A stretch of DNA of 64,000 nt. Source: CAIJMU01 sp035530275. Lineage in GTDB: Bacteria; Spirochaetota; Spirochaetia; Treponematales; Rectinemataceae. A program made the position numbers and the translations under genes. The stretch lies in assembly GCA_035530275.1 (NCBI GenBank), contig DATKVC010000022.1, positions 1 to 64,000 on the forward strand, read 5' to 3'. Below are positions 41,192 through 50,479 of this stretch, in pieces (position 1 is the stretch's first letter; each line of letters begins with the position of its first letter). Below the pieces are notes generated by a model. It worked only from the letters and a program-made list of their open reading frames with translations. It ran no database searches and had not been told where the DNA came from.

Positions 41192-42448
41192 ATGGGCAAG
41201 ACGGCGATCGTAGGGGCCTATAACACGAAGTTCGGGAACCTCGTGAAGAAGAACAAGGAGACGGGCGAGGTCACGGACCTGGCCTCGATCTACGACCTGA
41301 TCAACGAGGCGGGACGGGGGGCCCTCGCGGATGCCGGCGTCGAGGGCAAGGACATCGACGGGGTCTGGGTGGGCAGCTGCGCGCCGGGGATCTTCGCCAA
41401 TCAGGAGCACGTCGCGGCGATGGCGGCCGAGATCGACCCGGTGGGCCTGCGATTCAAGCCCTTCAGCCGCGTGGAGGACGCCTGCGCCTCGGGTTCGGTG
41501 GCCCTGTACCAGGCCATCTACGCCCTGGAGTCGGGGCGGGCCAAGGTGGCCTTGGTGCTCGGCGTCGAGAAGATGAACCTCCTCGACACGAAGGGCGTGA
41601 CCCACGCGCTGGCGACCTGCTCCTACTGGCCTACCGAAGGCCTGTCGGGCATGACCTTTCCCGGGCTTTTCGCTGAGTACGCGAAGGGCTACGCGAAGAA
41701 GTACGGGATCGATGGGGAGAGGCTGCGACGCTACCTGGCCTCGGCGGCGGCGCTCTGCTATAAGAACGGCCTCGACAACCCGCTGGCGCATTTCGGAAAA
41801 GGCGGGCCGAGCGACAAGCTCCAGCTCATTACGGCCGAAGCTATCATGGGTCTTCCCGACGAGAAGAATCCGATGATCGCCGATCCCCTCAGGCTCCACG
41901 ACTGCTCCCTTGTGTCGGACGGGGCCGCGGCCGTGGTGCTGATGCGCCTCGACGACGCGAGGGCCACGAAGCGGCCCTATTCGGAGGTGGCGGGCTTCGC
42001 CCAGGTGGGCGAGCGCATGGCCATCGGCGTCCGGCCGAACATGTACGAGCTCACGGCAGGCAAGATGGCGGTGGAGAAGGCCTTCGCCGAGGCCGGGGTG
42101 ACGAAGAAGGATGTCGACATCGTGGAGCTGCATGACTGCTTCACCATCAATCAGATCCTTTCCACCGAGGCCCTGGGCTTTTCCGCCGACGGGAAGGCCG
42201 GCGAGGACTACGCCTCCGGCCGCTTCGGTCGGGAGGACAGGCCCGCGATCAACCTCTCGGGCGGTCTCAAGGCCAAGGGTCATCCGGTGGGCGCCACGGG
42301 GGTTTCGATGCACGCGATGCTGCACAAGCAGCTGGTCGGCTCGCCCATCGGGGCGGCGCCGGCGAAGGCGCCGGAAGTGGCCGTCGTCTTCAACGTCGGC
42401 GGCTCGGCGGTGACCAACTGCGTGACGGTGCTGAAGCGCGGGAGGTAG
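41192..42448 (+). CDS. thiolase (acetyl-CoA acetyltransferase, SCP2-thiolase type)
   Basis: A 418-residue thiolase-fold protein from ATG 41192 (AGGAGG 5 nt upstream). The nucleophilic cysteine is C98 in VEDACASGSVAL. Further motifs are VELHDCFTINQIL (His), SGGLKAKGHPVGATG (His) and NVGGSAVTNCV (second Cys region). As last gene of the lysine operon it most likely splits acetoacetyl-CoA, made by Kat, into two acetyl-CoA. It belongs to the archaeal/SCP2-like branch rather than to AtoB. 193 bp separate it from kamE; no gene lies between. A strong terminator follows. Confidence 0.85.
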   Translation: MGKTAIVGAYNTKFGNLVKKNKETGEVTDLASIYDLINEAGRGALADAGVEGKDIDGVWVGSCAPGIFANQEHVAAMAAEIDPVGLRFKPFSRVEDACASGSVALYQAIYALESGRAKVALVLGVEKMNLLDTKGVTHALATCSYWPTEGLSGMTFPGLFAEYAKGYAKKYGIDGERLRRYLASAAALCYKNGLDNPLAHFGKGGPSDKLQLITAEAIMGLPDEKNPMIADPLRLHDCSLVSDGAAAVVLMRLDDARATKRPYSEVAGFAQVGERMAIGVRPNMYELTAGKMAVEKAFAEAGVTKKDVDIVELHDCFTINQILSTEALGFSADGKAGEDYASGRFGREDRPAINLSGGLKAKGHPVGATGVSMHAMLHKQLVGSPIGAAPAKAPEVAVVFNVGGSAVTNCVTVLKRGR

Positions 42449-42480
42449 GCGGTCGGGGGGCCCCCCCTCCGTGACGGTAA

Positions 42481-42507
42481 AGGCGCCCCCTTTCGGGCGC
42501 CTTTTTT
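42481..42507 (+). terminator. intrinsic terminator of the lysine operon
   Basis: AGGCGCCC (42481-42488) and GGGCGCCT (42495-42502) form an 8-bp GC-rich stem with loop CCTTTC, followed directly by a T-run. Placed 33 bp after the thiolase stop. Confidence 0.9.
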
Positions 42508-42552
42508 GATAATTGGCTTGACGGCGATCTGTATATGTGGCAATATGTCTGT

Positions 42553-42783
42553 ATGAAGACCACACTGAATTTGCCCGACCCCGTCGTGCGGGACGCAAAG
42601 CGGCGGGCACTCGAAGAGGCGACCACCCTGACCGACCTCATCGTCCAGGGCCTCAAGGCTCGCCTTGAACGGGGGAGGCAGGTCGAGGCCCTGCCGATAT
42701 CGGTTGCCGAAGGCGGCCTTCGCTCCGGTGTCATCTGGGATAGGCTCGAGACTGCCGAGGATGAGGGCGAGGCCTATCGATGA
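42553..42783 (+). CDS. vapB: VapB-type antitoxin
   Basis: A 76-residue protein from ATG 42553: MKTTLNLPDPVVRDAKRRAL is a ribbon-helix-helix of the type that begins VapB/antitoxin proteins, followed by a Leu/Glu-rich toxin-binding tail. Start overlaps the vapC start by 4 bp at its end (ATGA 42780-42783). TTGACG at 42518-42523 may be the -35 of its promoter. The pair is autoregulated in most VapBC systems. Confidence 0.88.
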   Translation: MKTTLNLPDPVVRDAKRRALEEATTLTDLIVQGLKARLERGRQVEALPISVAEGGLRSGVIWDRLETAEDEGEAYR

Positions 42784-43211
42784 GGCTCTGGGACGTCAAC
42801 CTGTGGGTTTACGCCTTTCGTGCGGACAGCCCCCAGCACGAAAAAAGCAGGGCCGCCCTCCTCGATGCCTTCGATCGACGGGAGCCCTTTCTCTTTTGTC
42901 CCTCGGTCGCGTCATCCTTTCTCAGGCTGGTGACGAATTCGCGGATCTTCGTGCAGCCGAGCGACTATCGCGAGGCCTGGACCTTCATCGACTGGCTCGA
43001 AAGCCACCCGGTCTCCCGATTCGCCGAGGCTGACGAGATGACCCACGGCATCTTCAAGCATCTCTGCCTGGTCGAGGGTGCCTCGGGCAACGCGGTGCCC
43101 GACGCCTTCCTCGCCGCCCTCGCGATCCGCCACGACGCGACACTCGTGACGGCAGACGCGGGAATGAGGCGCTGGAAGGGGGTGGATGTGGAGTTGTTGG
43201 AAGGCGGCTGA
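42780..43211 (+). CDS. vapC: VapC-type PIN-domain ribonuclease toxin
   Basis: A 143-residue PIN-domain protein: LWDVNLWVYAFR (first acidic residue), SVASSFLRLVTN, NAVPDAFLAALAIRHDATLVT (Asp) and ADAGMRRWKGVDVELL carry the usual acidic active site for metal-dependent RNA cleavage. Coupled to the antitoxin gene. This subfamily is often annotated as TA-system VapC; the RNA target is unknown. Confidence 0.9.
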   Translation: MRLWDVNLWVYAFRADSPQHEKSRAALLDAFDRREPFLFCPSVASSFLRLVTNSRIFVQPSDYREAWTFIDWLESHPVSRFAEADEMTHGIFKHLCLVEGASGNAVPDAFLAALAIRHDATLVTADAGMRRWKGVDVELLEGG

Positions 43212-43291
43212 GCCGGGCGAGGCTCCGCGGCGGATGGGGGGCGGGGACGATCCATTCTCGGGCATCTCGCCGATGCGACAGGATCCTGGCT

Positions 43292-44455
43292 TTACTCCAC
43301 GATCTCCCGCACTCCCTCGAAATCACCCTCCCACACGACGAGGTCGGCCTGCATGCCGGGCACGATGGCTCCCCTGATCGCCTCGAAGCCCAGGAGCCGC
43401 GCGGGGTTCATCGTGAGCGCGCGAAGGGCCTCATGGACAGGCGCGCCCGTGACCGCCAGCCAATGGCGGAGGACCTCGGGGGCGAGTCGATTCGAACCCA
43501 TGAGCACCCTCGAGTCCGCGTATCGCACGCCCTCGTCGCCCGAGACGATGGGCATTCCGTAATAATTATAATCGCCATGGGGGAGGCCCGCGGCGACGAC
43601 GGCGTCGGAGATCAGAACGAGGCGGTCGGGGTCTACCGCCCCGAAGCAGGCCCGCAGGGCCGTGGCGCCGACGTGGACTCCGTCGGCGTTGAGCTCGACG
43701 AAGGGTCTCCCGTCGACGAAGGGGAGCATCGCGAGCCCGGCCTTCTTGTGCGAAAAGGGCGACATCGCGTTGAAAAGATGGGTGATCGAAAAGCTGCCTT
43801 CGGGCAGGGCGACGCGGTCGAGGTCCGCGTCGGAGTGGCCGAGGCAGGGAATGATTCCGGAATTCGCCAGGCCTTTCGCGAGTTCCCGGGCGCCGGATTT
43901 TTCCGGGGCGTAGGTCATGAGGACGATCCTGCCCCCGCCGAGCGATAGGACACGAGAAAGGGCCTCCGGCGAGTATTCATGGAGGGTGTCCGCGGGGATG
44001 CCGCCGCAGTGCGAAGCCGCCACGAAAGGCCCTTCGAGGTAGATGCCGGGGAGCTCGGGGCGGGGGAAGGCGGCTTCCCCGATGGCTGCGGCGAGGGCGG
44101 CGAGCTCACGTTCGCGGTAGACGAGGGTGGGAACGAAGCTTGTCACGCCGCGGGAGCGGAGGAAGTCCTGCGTGCGGCGGAGGGCTTTCGCCGCCTCGGC
44201 TGGACTGTCGCCGAGATCGTCGAAGCCGATGCCCCCGGCGCCATGGATGTGGAGTTCGACGAGGCCGGGAGTCACCCAGGCGCCGCCGAGCTCTTCGCGC
44301 GGCAGCCGCGGCAGTTCCGAAGCGGCTTCGTACACCGCGACGACCCGGCCCTCGGAGACGAGGAGAGCCCCGCCCTCGATAACCCGGTCGGGGAGTACGA
44401 AGCGCCCGCCGACGAGGAGGCGCTGGCCGCCGCGAAGGATTCCCTGCAGCGGCAT
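43292..44455 (-). CDS. nagA: N-acetylglucosamine-6-phosphate deacetylase
   Basis: A 387-residue amidohydrolase-fold enzyme of amino-sugar catabolism. Motifs are GLVELHIHGAGGIGFDD (metal HxH), PGIYLEGPFVAASHCGG (metal Glu and substrate loop), GHSDADLDRV (His), FNAMSPFSHKKAGL (His) and LVLISDAVVAAGL (catalytic Asp). Length matches NagA. It ends an operon with pepT, 7 bp downstream of that gene; both recycle cell-wall or peptide-derived material. Confidence 0.92.
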   Translation of the reverse strand: MPLQGILRGGQRLLVGGRFVLPDRVIEGGALLVSEGRVVAVYEAASELPRLPREELGGAWVTPGLVELHIHGAGGIGFDDLGDSPAEAAKALRRTQDFLRSRGVTSFVPTLVYRERELAALAAAIGEAAFPRPELPGIYLEGPFVAASHCGGIPADTLHEYSPEALSRVLSLGGGRIVLMTYAPEKSGARELAKGLANSGIIPCLGHSDADLDRVALPEGSFSITHLFNAMSPFSHKKAGLAMLPFVDGRPFVELNADGVHVGATALRACFGAVDPDRLVLISDAVVAAGLPHGDYNYYGMPIVSGDEGVRYADSRVLMGSNRLAPEVLRHWLAVTGAPVHEALRALTMNPARLLGFEAIRGAIVPGMQADLVVWEGDFEGVREIVE

Positions 44456-44462
44456 GTCGGTT

Positions 44463-45722
44463 CTACTCGCTCCAGAGCCTGACGAGCTCGAGGAGGGTGT
44501 CGACTGCGAGGACCATCTCGGCGGCGCTCGCCCATTCGAGGCGGCTGTGATAGGCGTGGCCGCCGGTGAAGATGTTGGGCGTGGGAATGCCCATTTCGGT
44601 GAGGCGCGAGCCGTCGGTGCCGCCGCGAATGGGTTTCGAGTAGGGTTCGACGCCGGCGCGGCGAGCGGCCTCGAAGGCCCGCTCGAGGACCTTCGGGTTC
44701 TCGTCGAGCTTGCGCTTCATGTTGAGGTACTGCTTGCGCGTCGTCACCTCGACCTTGCCCCCGGGGAATTGGGCCTCGACGGCGCGGGCCAGGGTTTCGA
44801 GGGTCGCGAGCCGCCGCGAGATTCCCTCGTCCTCGAAATCGCGGACGAGGATCTCCACGCGGGCCTTCTCGACGCCGCCGGAAATTTCATGGGGATTGTA
44901 ATAACCGTACCAGCCGTCGGTAGCCTCGGGGCTCTCGCTGCGGGGCAGGAGGGCGACATAGGCCGCGGCCATGGCCGTGGCATTGGCGAGCTTGCCGCGG
45001 GCGTAGCCGGGATGGATGGACTTGCCCGTGATGTCGATCTTGGCTTCCCAGGCGCTGAAGCACTCGGCCTCGACTTCGCCGGCCGAACTCCCGTCGACCG
45101 TATAGCAGGCGACGGATTTCAGGTTCTTGACGGGGAAGAGATTCATGCCATTGCCGGTTTCCTCGTCGGGCGTGAAGATGATTTCGAGGGGGCCGTGCTT
45201 GATTTCGGGATGGGCGAGGAGCCAGGCGACGGCGGTCATGATTTCGGCCACGCCGGCTTTGTCGTCGGCGCCGAGGAGGCTGCGGCCGTCCGTGCAGACG
45301 AGGGTGTCGCCGACGTGCTCCGCGAGCTCGGTGTCGAGGACAGGATCTATGGCGAGCCCGTCTGCCAAGGCGATGGGCGAACCGTTCCAGGCCTTGTGGA
45401 TCTGGGGTTTCACGTCGCTGCCGGGGGCGTCGCTCGCCGTATCGATGTGGGCCATGAGTCCGATGGAGGGCTTGCCCTCGAAGCCTGGCGAGGCCGGTAG
45501 GCGGGCGATGAGGTAGCAGTGGCCGTCGAGTTCGACATCGGCGAGACCGAGGGCCTGGAGTTCATCGACGAGGAGTCGGGCGAGTTCCCATTGTTGGGGG
45601 GTCGAGGGGATCTCGGTGGCGTGGCGGTCGCTCGTGGTGCCGATGCTCGCGTAGCGAACGAGGCGCTCCACCACGGGGTCGGCATGGGGGCGGGACAATA
45701 TCGAAGCTATGTCGAGTTTCAT
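44463..45722 (-). CDS. pepT: peptidase T (tripeptide aminopeptidase)
   Basis: A 419-residue M20 metallopeptidase from ATG 45722 (MKLDIASILSRPHADPVVER). Zinc ligands and catalytic residues are seen in GLMAHIDTASDAPGSD, LLGADDKAGVAEIMT and FTPDEETGNGMN; the C-terminal histidine is in GGHAYHSRLEW. YASIGTTSDRHATEIPSTP is the PepT signature near the start. Releases N-terminal residues from tripeptides in the cytoplasm. Confidence 0.94.
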   Translation of the reverse strand: MKLDIASILSRPHADPVVERLVRYASIGTTSDRHATEIPSTPQQWELARLLVDELQALGLADVELDGHCYLIARLPASPGFEGKPSIGLMAHIDTASDAPGSDVKPQIHKAWNGSPIALADGLAIDPVLDTELAEHVGDTLVCTDGRSLLGADDKAGVAEIMTAVAWLLAHPEIKHGPLEIIFTPDEETGNGMNLFPVKNLKSVACYTVDGSSAGEVEAECFSAWEAKIDITGKSIHPGYARGKLANATAMAAAYVALLPRSESPEATDGWYGYYNPHEISGGVEKARVEILVRDFEDEGISRRLATLETLARAVEAQFPGGKVEVTTRKQYLNMKRKLDENPKVLERAFEAARRAGVEPYSKPIRGGTDGSRLTEMGIPTPNIFTGGHAYHSRLEWASAAEMVLAVDTLLELVRLWSE

Positions 45723-45791
45723 GCGACCAGAGTAGCAGCGCCTCGCCGAACGTGGCAAGGGAAAAAGCGGAAACGGCTTGCGGCGGGCGTT

Positions 45792-47138
45792 TTACGCCTT
45801 GGCGCGCATCCATCGACCGCCCGACCAGCGCCGGAGTATGACGAGGCCGCGGATCCATTCGTCGCTCGCCATGGCCGCGAAGACGCCGAAGAGGCCGAGG
45901 CCGAGGGTCTTGCCGAACACGAAGGCGCCCGAGACCGCGATCGACCAGTTGAAGACCATGCCCATCAGCACGGGGAAACGCACGTCGCCGGCGCCCTTGA
46001 GGCCGGGGATGACGACCGTGTTCATGCTTCGCCCCGGTTCGTATAGGATCGAGAGCGCGAAGATGGAGGTGACCAGTCCCACGATGGTCGGATCGTCGGT
46101 GAAGAGGGGGACGATGCGCCCTTTGAGGAGGTTGAGCGCGATGGCGAGGCCGAAGGCGACCGAGGCCGCCATGGCCAGCCATCGCCACATCGAGGCCTTG
46201 GCGATGTGGGCCTTACCCGCGCCGACGAGCCATCCGACGCGGATCTGGGCCGCCGCGCCGATCGACACGCCGAAGGTGAAGACGTAGCGCACGATCGATA
46301 TGACGAGGCCGTAGGCGGCGAGGGCGGCCGTGCCCATGGTCGAAACGATACCAGTTATTACTACCTGCGACAGGTTGTACGAAATGTTCTCGCCGGCGGT
46401 GGGGACGCCGATTTCGAGTATGTCGGCGACGACGGAGCCGGGAAGTCGCCCCAGTCGACCCCATCTCAGCCTGATGCCTCGCCTCTTTATGGCGAGGGAC
46501 AGGATGACGAGGGCCACCGCCTGGCCGAGGACGTTGGCCAGGGCGACGCCGCGGAGGCCCAGGACGGGGAGGCCGAAGGGGCCGAAGAGGGCGACGTAGT
46601 TGCCCGCTATCGTGCAGGCGAGGGCTGCGACGTTGGCCACCATGGCGTCGCGGGTGTGACCCCAGGCGCGGAGGATGGCGGCCTGGGCGATGTTCAGGGC
46701 CATGAAGACGCTCAGGCCGCCGTAGATCGCGAGAAAGGACAGGGCGAGATTATGGACGGCCGGCTCGAGATCGAAGAGGGAGATCGCCGGCCCGGCGAGG
46801 GTGGCGTAGGCGAGGCTGACGAAGATCGAGAAGAGGCCGACGAGGGCGATGCCGCCGAGGGCGTAGGACTCGGCTTCCTCGCGACGGCCAGCACCGAGTT
46901 TCTGGGCGACAAGGATGCTCGCCCCTTGGGCCGGCATCTGGTAGAGGAGCTGGAGGAAGAAGCTCAGTTGCGAGGTGGCGCTCATCGCCGCCGCGGCGTC
47001 GGTGGCGAAGGCGTAGAGCATGAACTGGTCGATGGAGAGGAGGGATGTCCTGATGAGGTTTTCCGCGACGATGGGGGCCGCGAGGCGGGACAGCCGCGGT
47101 CCCTCGTCGCGCGCATTCGCGGCCGCGCTAGCGGGCAC
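45792..47138 (-). CDS. MATE-family efflux transporter
   Basis: A 448-residue membrane protein with about 12 predicted hydrophobic segments in two related halves. SRLAAPIVAENLIRTSLLSID at the start and ALAAYGLVISIVRYVF in the second half are typical of MATE proteins. It probably exports cationic drugs or metabolites with Na+ or H+. Overlaps the end of the EamA transporter gene by 11 bp, so both are expressed together. Confidence 0.9.
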   Translation of the reverse strand: MPASAAANARDEGPRLSRLAAPIVAENLIRTSLLSIDQFMLYAFATDAAAAMSATSQLSFFLQLLYQMPAQGASILVAQKLGAGRREEAESYALGGIALVGLFSIFVSLAYATLAGPAISLFDLEPAVHNLALSFLAIYGGLSVFMALNIAQAAILRAWGHTRDAMVANVAALACTIAGNYVALFGPFGLPVLGLRGVALANVLGQAVALVILSLAIKRRGIRLRWGRLGRLPGSVVADILEIGVPTAGENISYNLSQVVITGIVSTMGTAALAAYGLVISIVRYVFTFGVSIGAAAQIRVGWLVGAGKAHIAKASMWRWLAMAASVAFGLAIALNLLKGRIVPLFTDDPTIVGLVTSIFALSILYEPGRSMNTVVIPGLKGAGDVRFPVLMGMVFNWSIAVSGAFVFGKTLGLGLFGVFAAMASDEWIRGLVILRRWSGGRWMRAKA

Positions 47139-48006
47139 GCGCCGACTCCCTCCTCGCGCCTACCACCGAGGCGATCGTCACCGCGGCCACGATGATCGCC
47201 CCGCCGGCGAGGGCGTTGGGCGAGGGCCTCTCGCCGACGAAGAGGAAGACCCAGACGGGATTGAAGACCGGCTCGAGGACGGCGGTGAGGACGCCCTGCA
47301 CCGCCGTGACCCGCTTGATGCCGTAGGCGAAGAAGATGGCGGCGACGCCGATCTGCAGGGTGCCGAGGGCGAGGATTGCCCCAATTGTGACGGGTGTGAG
47401 GGTCGGCGCGGGGAAGAAGAGCGCGAGGGGAAGCATCACCGCGGCGGTGATCCAATGCGAGAGGAGATTGGACTCGAGGGGCGAGCCGTCCTTCTGCTTG
47501 CGCATGAAGACGAAATAGAGGCCGAAGGTGAGGCCCGTCGTCGCGGCGGCGAGGTTGCCGAGGAAGCTCCCTCCGCCGAGCCCTCCCCCTGGGCCGACGA
47601 AGAACACGCCCATGCCGATCACCACGAATACGAAGGCGACGACCTGCTCGGGCTTGGGCTTCTCGCGGAGGATGAAGGTGCCCGCGATCGCGGTGAAGAC
47701 GGGGGCCGAGTACTGGAGGAGGATGGCGTTGGCCGAGGTAGTGGCCTTGTTGGCGTAGACGAAGAGGCACATCGTCGCGGCGTTGAGGACTCCCGCGGCG
47801 ACCTGGGCGAAGGACCAGTGGAAATGGGGTCGCTTGAGCCAGGCGAGGAGGAAGATGCTCGCGATGAGGCTGCGCATGCCTGCGATGAGGGGGGCGCTCC
47901 AGGGGAGGAGTTTGATGAAAATGCCCGCCGTGCTCCAGAGGAGGGCGCAGGCGGCGAAGGCCGCCACGCCCTTCGTCCTTTCGTGATGATGCGCAATCGC
48001 TTCCAT
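47128..48006 (-). CDS. EamA/DMT-family transporter
   Basis: A 292-residue inner-membrane protein with ten hydrophobic segments and two EamA repeats (ALLWSTAGIFIKLLPWSAPL in the first; LQIGVAAIFFAYGIKRV and AVLEPVFNPVWVFLFVGE in the second). Likely exports an amino acid or related metabolite. Forms an operon with the MATE gene. Confidence 0.88.
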   Translation of the reverse strand: MEAIAHHHERTKGVAAFAACALLWSTAGIFIKLLPWSAPLIAGMRSLIASIFLLAWLKRPHFHWSFAQVAAGVLNAATMCLFVYANKATTSANAILLQYSAPVFTAIAGTFILREKPKPEQVVAFVFVVIGMGVFFVGPGGGLGGGSFLGNLAAATTGLTFGLYFVFMRKQKDGSPLESNLLSHWITAAVMLPLALFFPAPTLTPVTIGAILALGTLQIGVAAIFFAYGIKRVTAVQGVLTAVLEPVFNPVWVFLFVGERPSPNALAGGAIIVAAVTIASVVGARRESARAR

Positions 48007-48067
48007 GATGGTTTCGTCCTGTCCTTATTATTCGTCTAGTTATGCGCTCTATATTGAAAGGCCGATC

Positions 48068-50479
48068 TCATGCCGCGGAGAAGTACCAGGCTCCGACGAG
48101 GGCCACGAGGAGGGCGGCCTCTTCCGCCGAGTGTCCCGAGCCCGACTCAGACCGCAAGCGTCCGCGGGCGACCTTCGCGACCGCGGTCCAGGCGGCGAGC
48201 CGGGCGTCGGCCCTCATGAGAAGCGCCGTATCGCCCGCCTCGGCGAATTCTCCGAAGATCCGCTCGATGACAGCCCGCCCGGCCTCGATGACGATGTCGA
48301 TCGATACGCGGCCGTCGCCCGAATCGAAGGCGGTCAAGAGGCGTTCCACGGGCAGGATCGACGATTTTCTGCCGGCCCTTTCGCCGCCGAACAGCTCCTC
48401 GAAGCGCCTCGCCAGGGAGTCGACGACGGCGCGCCTTTTGGCGGCCCGCAACTCCTCGCCGCCCGTCGTAAGCCGGGCGAACTCGCCGGGCTTGCCGAGG
48501 AGGTTGGCGATCCCGATGGCATACTGGAGCCGCGAGGCGCGATTCCGCGCCGAGAACAGCCTGCCCGTGAGCTCGACCGCCGCGTCGAGGAGTTCAGGCG
48601 CTCCCATGTCCTCGTCCGAGCACCAGAAGCTCGCGCCGAGGGCTGCCGCCTCGTGCACGGCGGGATCGCGTTCGGCCTCCAGGATGACGGCGAGGGGGGA
48701 GCCGTCGGCATTACCGCTCAAGGAGGCGATGGCGCCCGCGCAGGCCGCCCTCAGCACCGGGTCGCCGCCCCGCATCGCCGACTCGAGGGCCGGCACGGAG
48801 CAGGGATCGCCCAACCTGCCGAGGGCCTTGGCCGCCTCGACGCGGAGGTCGCAACCCGGATCGGCGAGTCTCGCCTCGAGGACGGAGCGCGACTCCAGGC
48901 TGCCGATTCTCGCGAGGGCGCGGAGGGCTTCCTCCCGGGTTTCCGGTTCGGGGTCGTCGAGGCGCTCGACCACCTCGCGGATGACCATCTCACCCTCGTC
49001 GCCGTCGATGCGTCTGAGGGCTCTGGCCACCCGCGGATCGCCCGAATGGCGCTTGAGGTCGAGGAGGGATGCGTAGGTGCGGAAGAGCCCCGCGCTCGCC
49101 ATCTGACCGACGAGGCCGGCGACGGGGCGTTCGCGCCCTTCGCGGACGCCGCGGATGAGGAGCATGGCGAGGGCCATCGAAAGGAGGCCCGCCGCCTGCG
49201 CGAGATGGAAGCCCTCGATTTTCGCGAAGAGGGGCGGAAGTCCGGGGAAGATGCCCTGGGCCGCTCCGGCGGGAAGGGCGGCGACCAGGATGCCGCCCAG
49301 GGGAGAGCCGACGGCGGAGACGAGACCGACGATGGTGTTGTACCAGGCGATGTAGGCGACGCGCCGCGAAGGAGGGGCGAGGGTCAGCATGAGCTGGCCC
49401 GAACCCTCCCAGAACGCGGGGCCGAAGAAGCCCGCGACGAGGGCCGTCACGGGTAGCAAATAGGAATAATTATGATGGTCTATGAAGAAGTAGACCACCC
49501 AGCCGGATATGAGGAGGCAGCCGAGGATGACGGCGGGCTTGCGGCCGTAGCGATCCATCACGAAGCCCCAGAGGGGGGCCATCGCCACCCAGGCGAGGAT
49601 CGTGATGACGGTCATGATGCCGAGCCAGACGTTAGGCGCCCCGATCAGGGCGGGATCGGTGACGCGGGGGGCCTGGAAGGGCGAGCCGACGAAGACGGCG
49701 AAGACCGCGAGGCCGATGCCGAAGGAATAGCGGAGGAAATTGCCGTCGCGGAGGGGGGCGGCGAATTCGCCAAGCTTCATCCTGCCGGCCTCTCGATGGG
49801 GGATCGGCTCGGGGATGCGGATGTGGATGAGGATGTCGACGACGCCGCCCGCGGCCCCGATGCCGAAGATGACGGCATAGGCGATCGACCGTCCCGAGTC
49901 GGGCACGAGATCGAGGGCGACGTTGGCGAGGAAGAACCAGATGACGACGACCGTCTGGTAGAGGGCCGAGCGCTTCAGGAAGAATGAGCCCCGCACGTCC
50001 TCGGGCACGAGATCCGCCATCCACGAAAGCCAGCCCGAGGTCGACAGGCTCATGAAGATCCAGGAGACGCCGATGCCGATCGCGGCGAAATTGGCCGCGT
50101 CCTCTCCGCGCATGCCGCCGAGGAAGAGGAGGGCCGAGGCCGCGAGGGCGAGGCCGAGGACGCGATGCACGAGATGGGCGGCGATGAAGAAGGGCTTGCG
50201 CCGGGGCAGGACGCGATAGATGAACACTGAGAGGAGTTGAAGGGCTCCCGTCGCCTGGATGAAACCGAAGAGGGCGCCGAGGAGCTCCGGCGAGGCCTTG
50301 AGATGGTTCGTGAGGAAGACGGCGGTTATCGGCTGGTTCGAGCAGACGGTGAGGAACACGGCCGCGAAGCCGCCCGCGACGACGGCGAGACGCGTCGCGC
50401 GGCTGTATTCCGAGCCGGAGATGCGCGGGCCGCGGGGAGCCTCGACCGGTCGGCCTTCTCCTGAAGCCAGGGAGCTCAC
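48068..50479 (-). CDS. MFS transporter fused to HEAT-repeat domain
   Basis: An 803-residue protein from GTG 50479, which overlaps the stop of the preceding aminotransferase gene as GTGA; the longer ATG frame from 50578 lies inside that gene. The first 430 or so residues are a 12-helix major facilitator domain (RATRLAVVAGGFAAVFLTVC, GSGQLMLTLAPPSRRVAYIA). After a linker, about 500-680 are HEAT/PBS-lyase-type repeats (TREEALRALARIGSLESR, RVEAAKALGRLGDPCSVPAL). The tail to 803 is helical. Such fusions are rare outside a few phyla; substrate and binding partner are unknown. Confidence 0.82.
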   Translation of the reverse strand: MSSLASGEGRPVEAPRGPRISGSEYSRATRLAVVAGGFAAVFLTVCSNQPITAVFLTNHLKASPELLGALFGFIQATGALQLLSVFIYRVLPRRKPFFIAAHLVHRVLGLALAASALLFLGGMRGEDAANFAAIGIGVSWIFMSLSTSGWLSWMADLVPEDVRGSFFLKRSALYQTVVVIWFFLANVALDLVPDSGRSIAYAVIFGIGAAGGVVDILIHIRIPEPIPHREAGRMKLGEFAAPLRDGNFLRYSFGIGLAVFAVFVGSPFQAPRVTDPALIGAPNVWLGIMTVITILAWVAMAPLWGFVMDRYGRKPAVILGCLLISGWVVYFFIDHHNYSYLLPVTALVAGFFGPAFWEGSGQLMLTLAPPSRRVAYIAWYNTIVGLVSAVGSPLGGILVAALPAGAAQGIFPGLPPLFAKIEGFHLAQAAGLLSMALAMLLIRGVREGRERPVAGLVGQMASAGLFRTYASLLDLKRHSGDPRVARALRRIDGDEGEMVIREVVERLDDPEPETREEALRALARIGSLESRSVLEARLADPGCDLRVEAAKALGRLGDPCSVPALESAMRGGDPVLRAACAGAIASLSGNADGSPLAVILEAERDPAVHEAAALGASFWCSDEDMGAPELLDAAVELTGRLFSARNRASRLQYAIGIANLLGKPGEFARLTTGGEELRAAKRRAVVDSLARRFEELFGGERAGRKSSILPVERLLTAFDSGDGRVSIDIVIEAGRAVIERIFGEFAEAGDTALLMRADARLAAWTAVAKVARGRLRSESGSGHSAEEAALLVALVGAWYFSAA

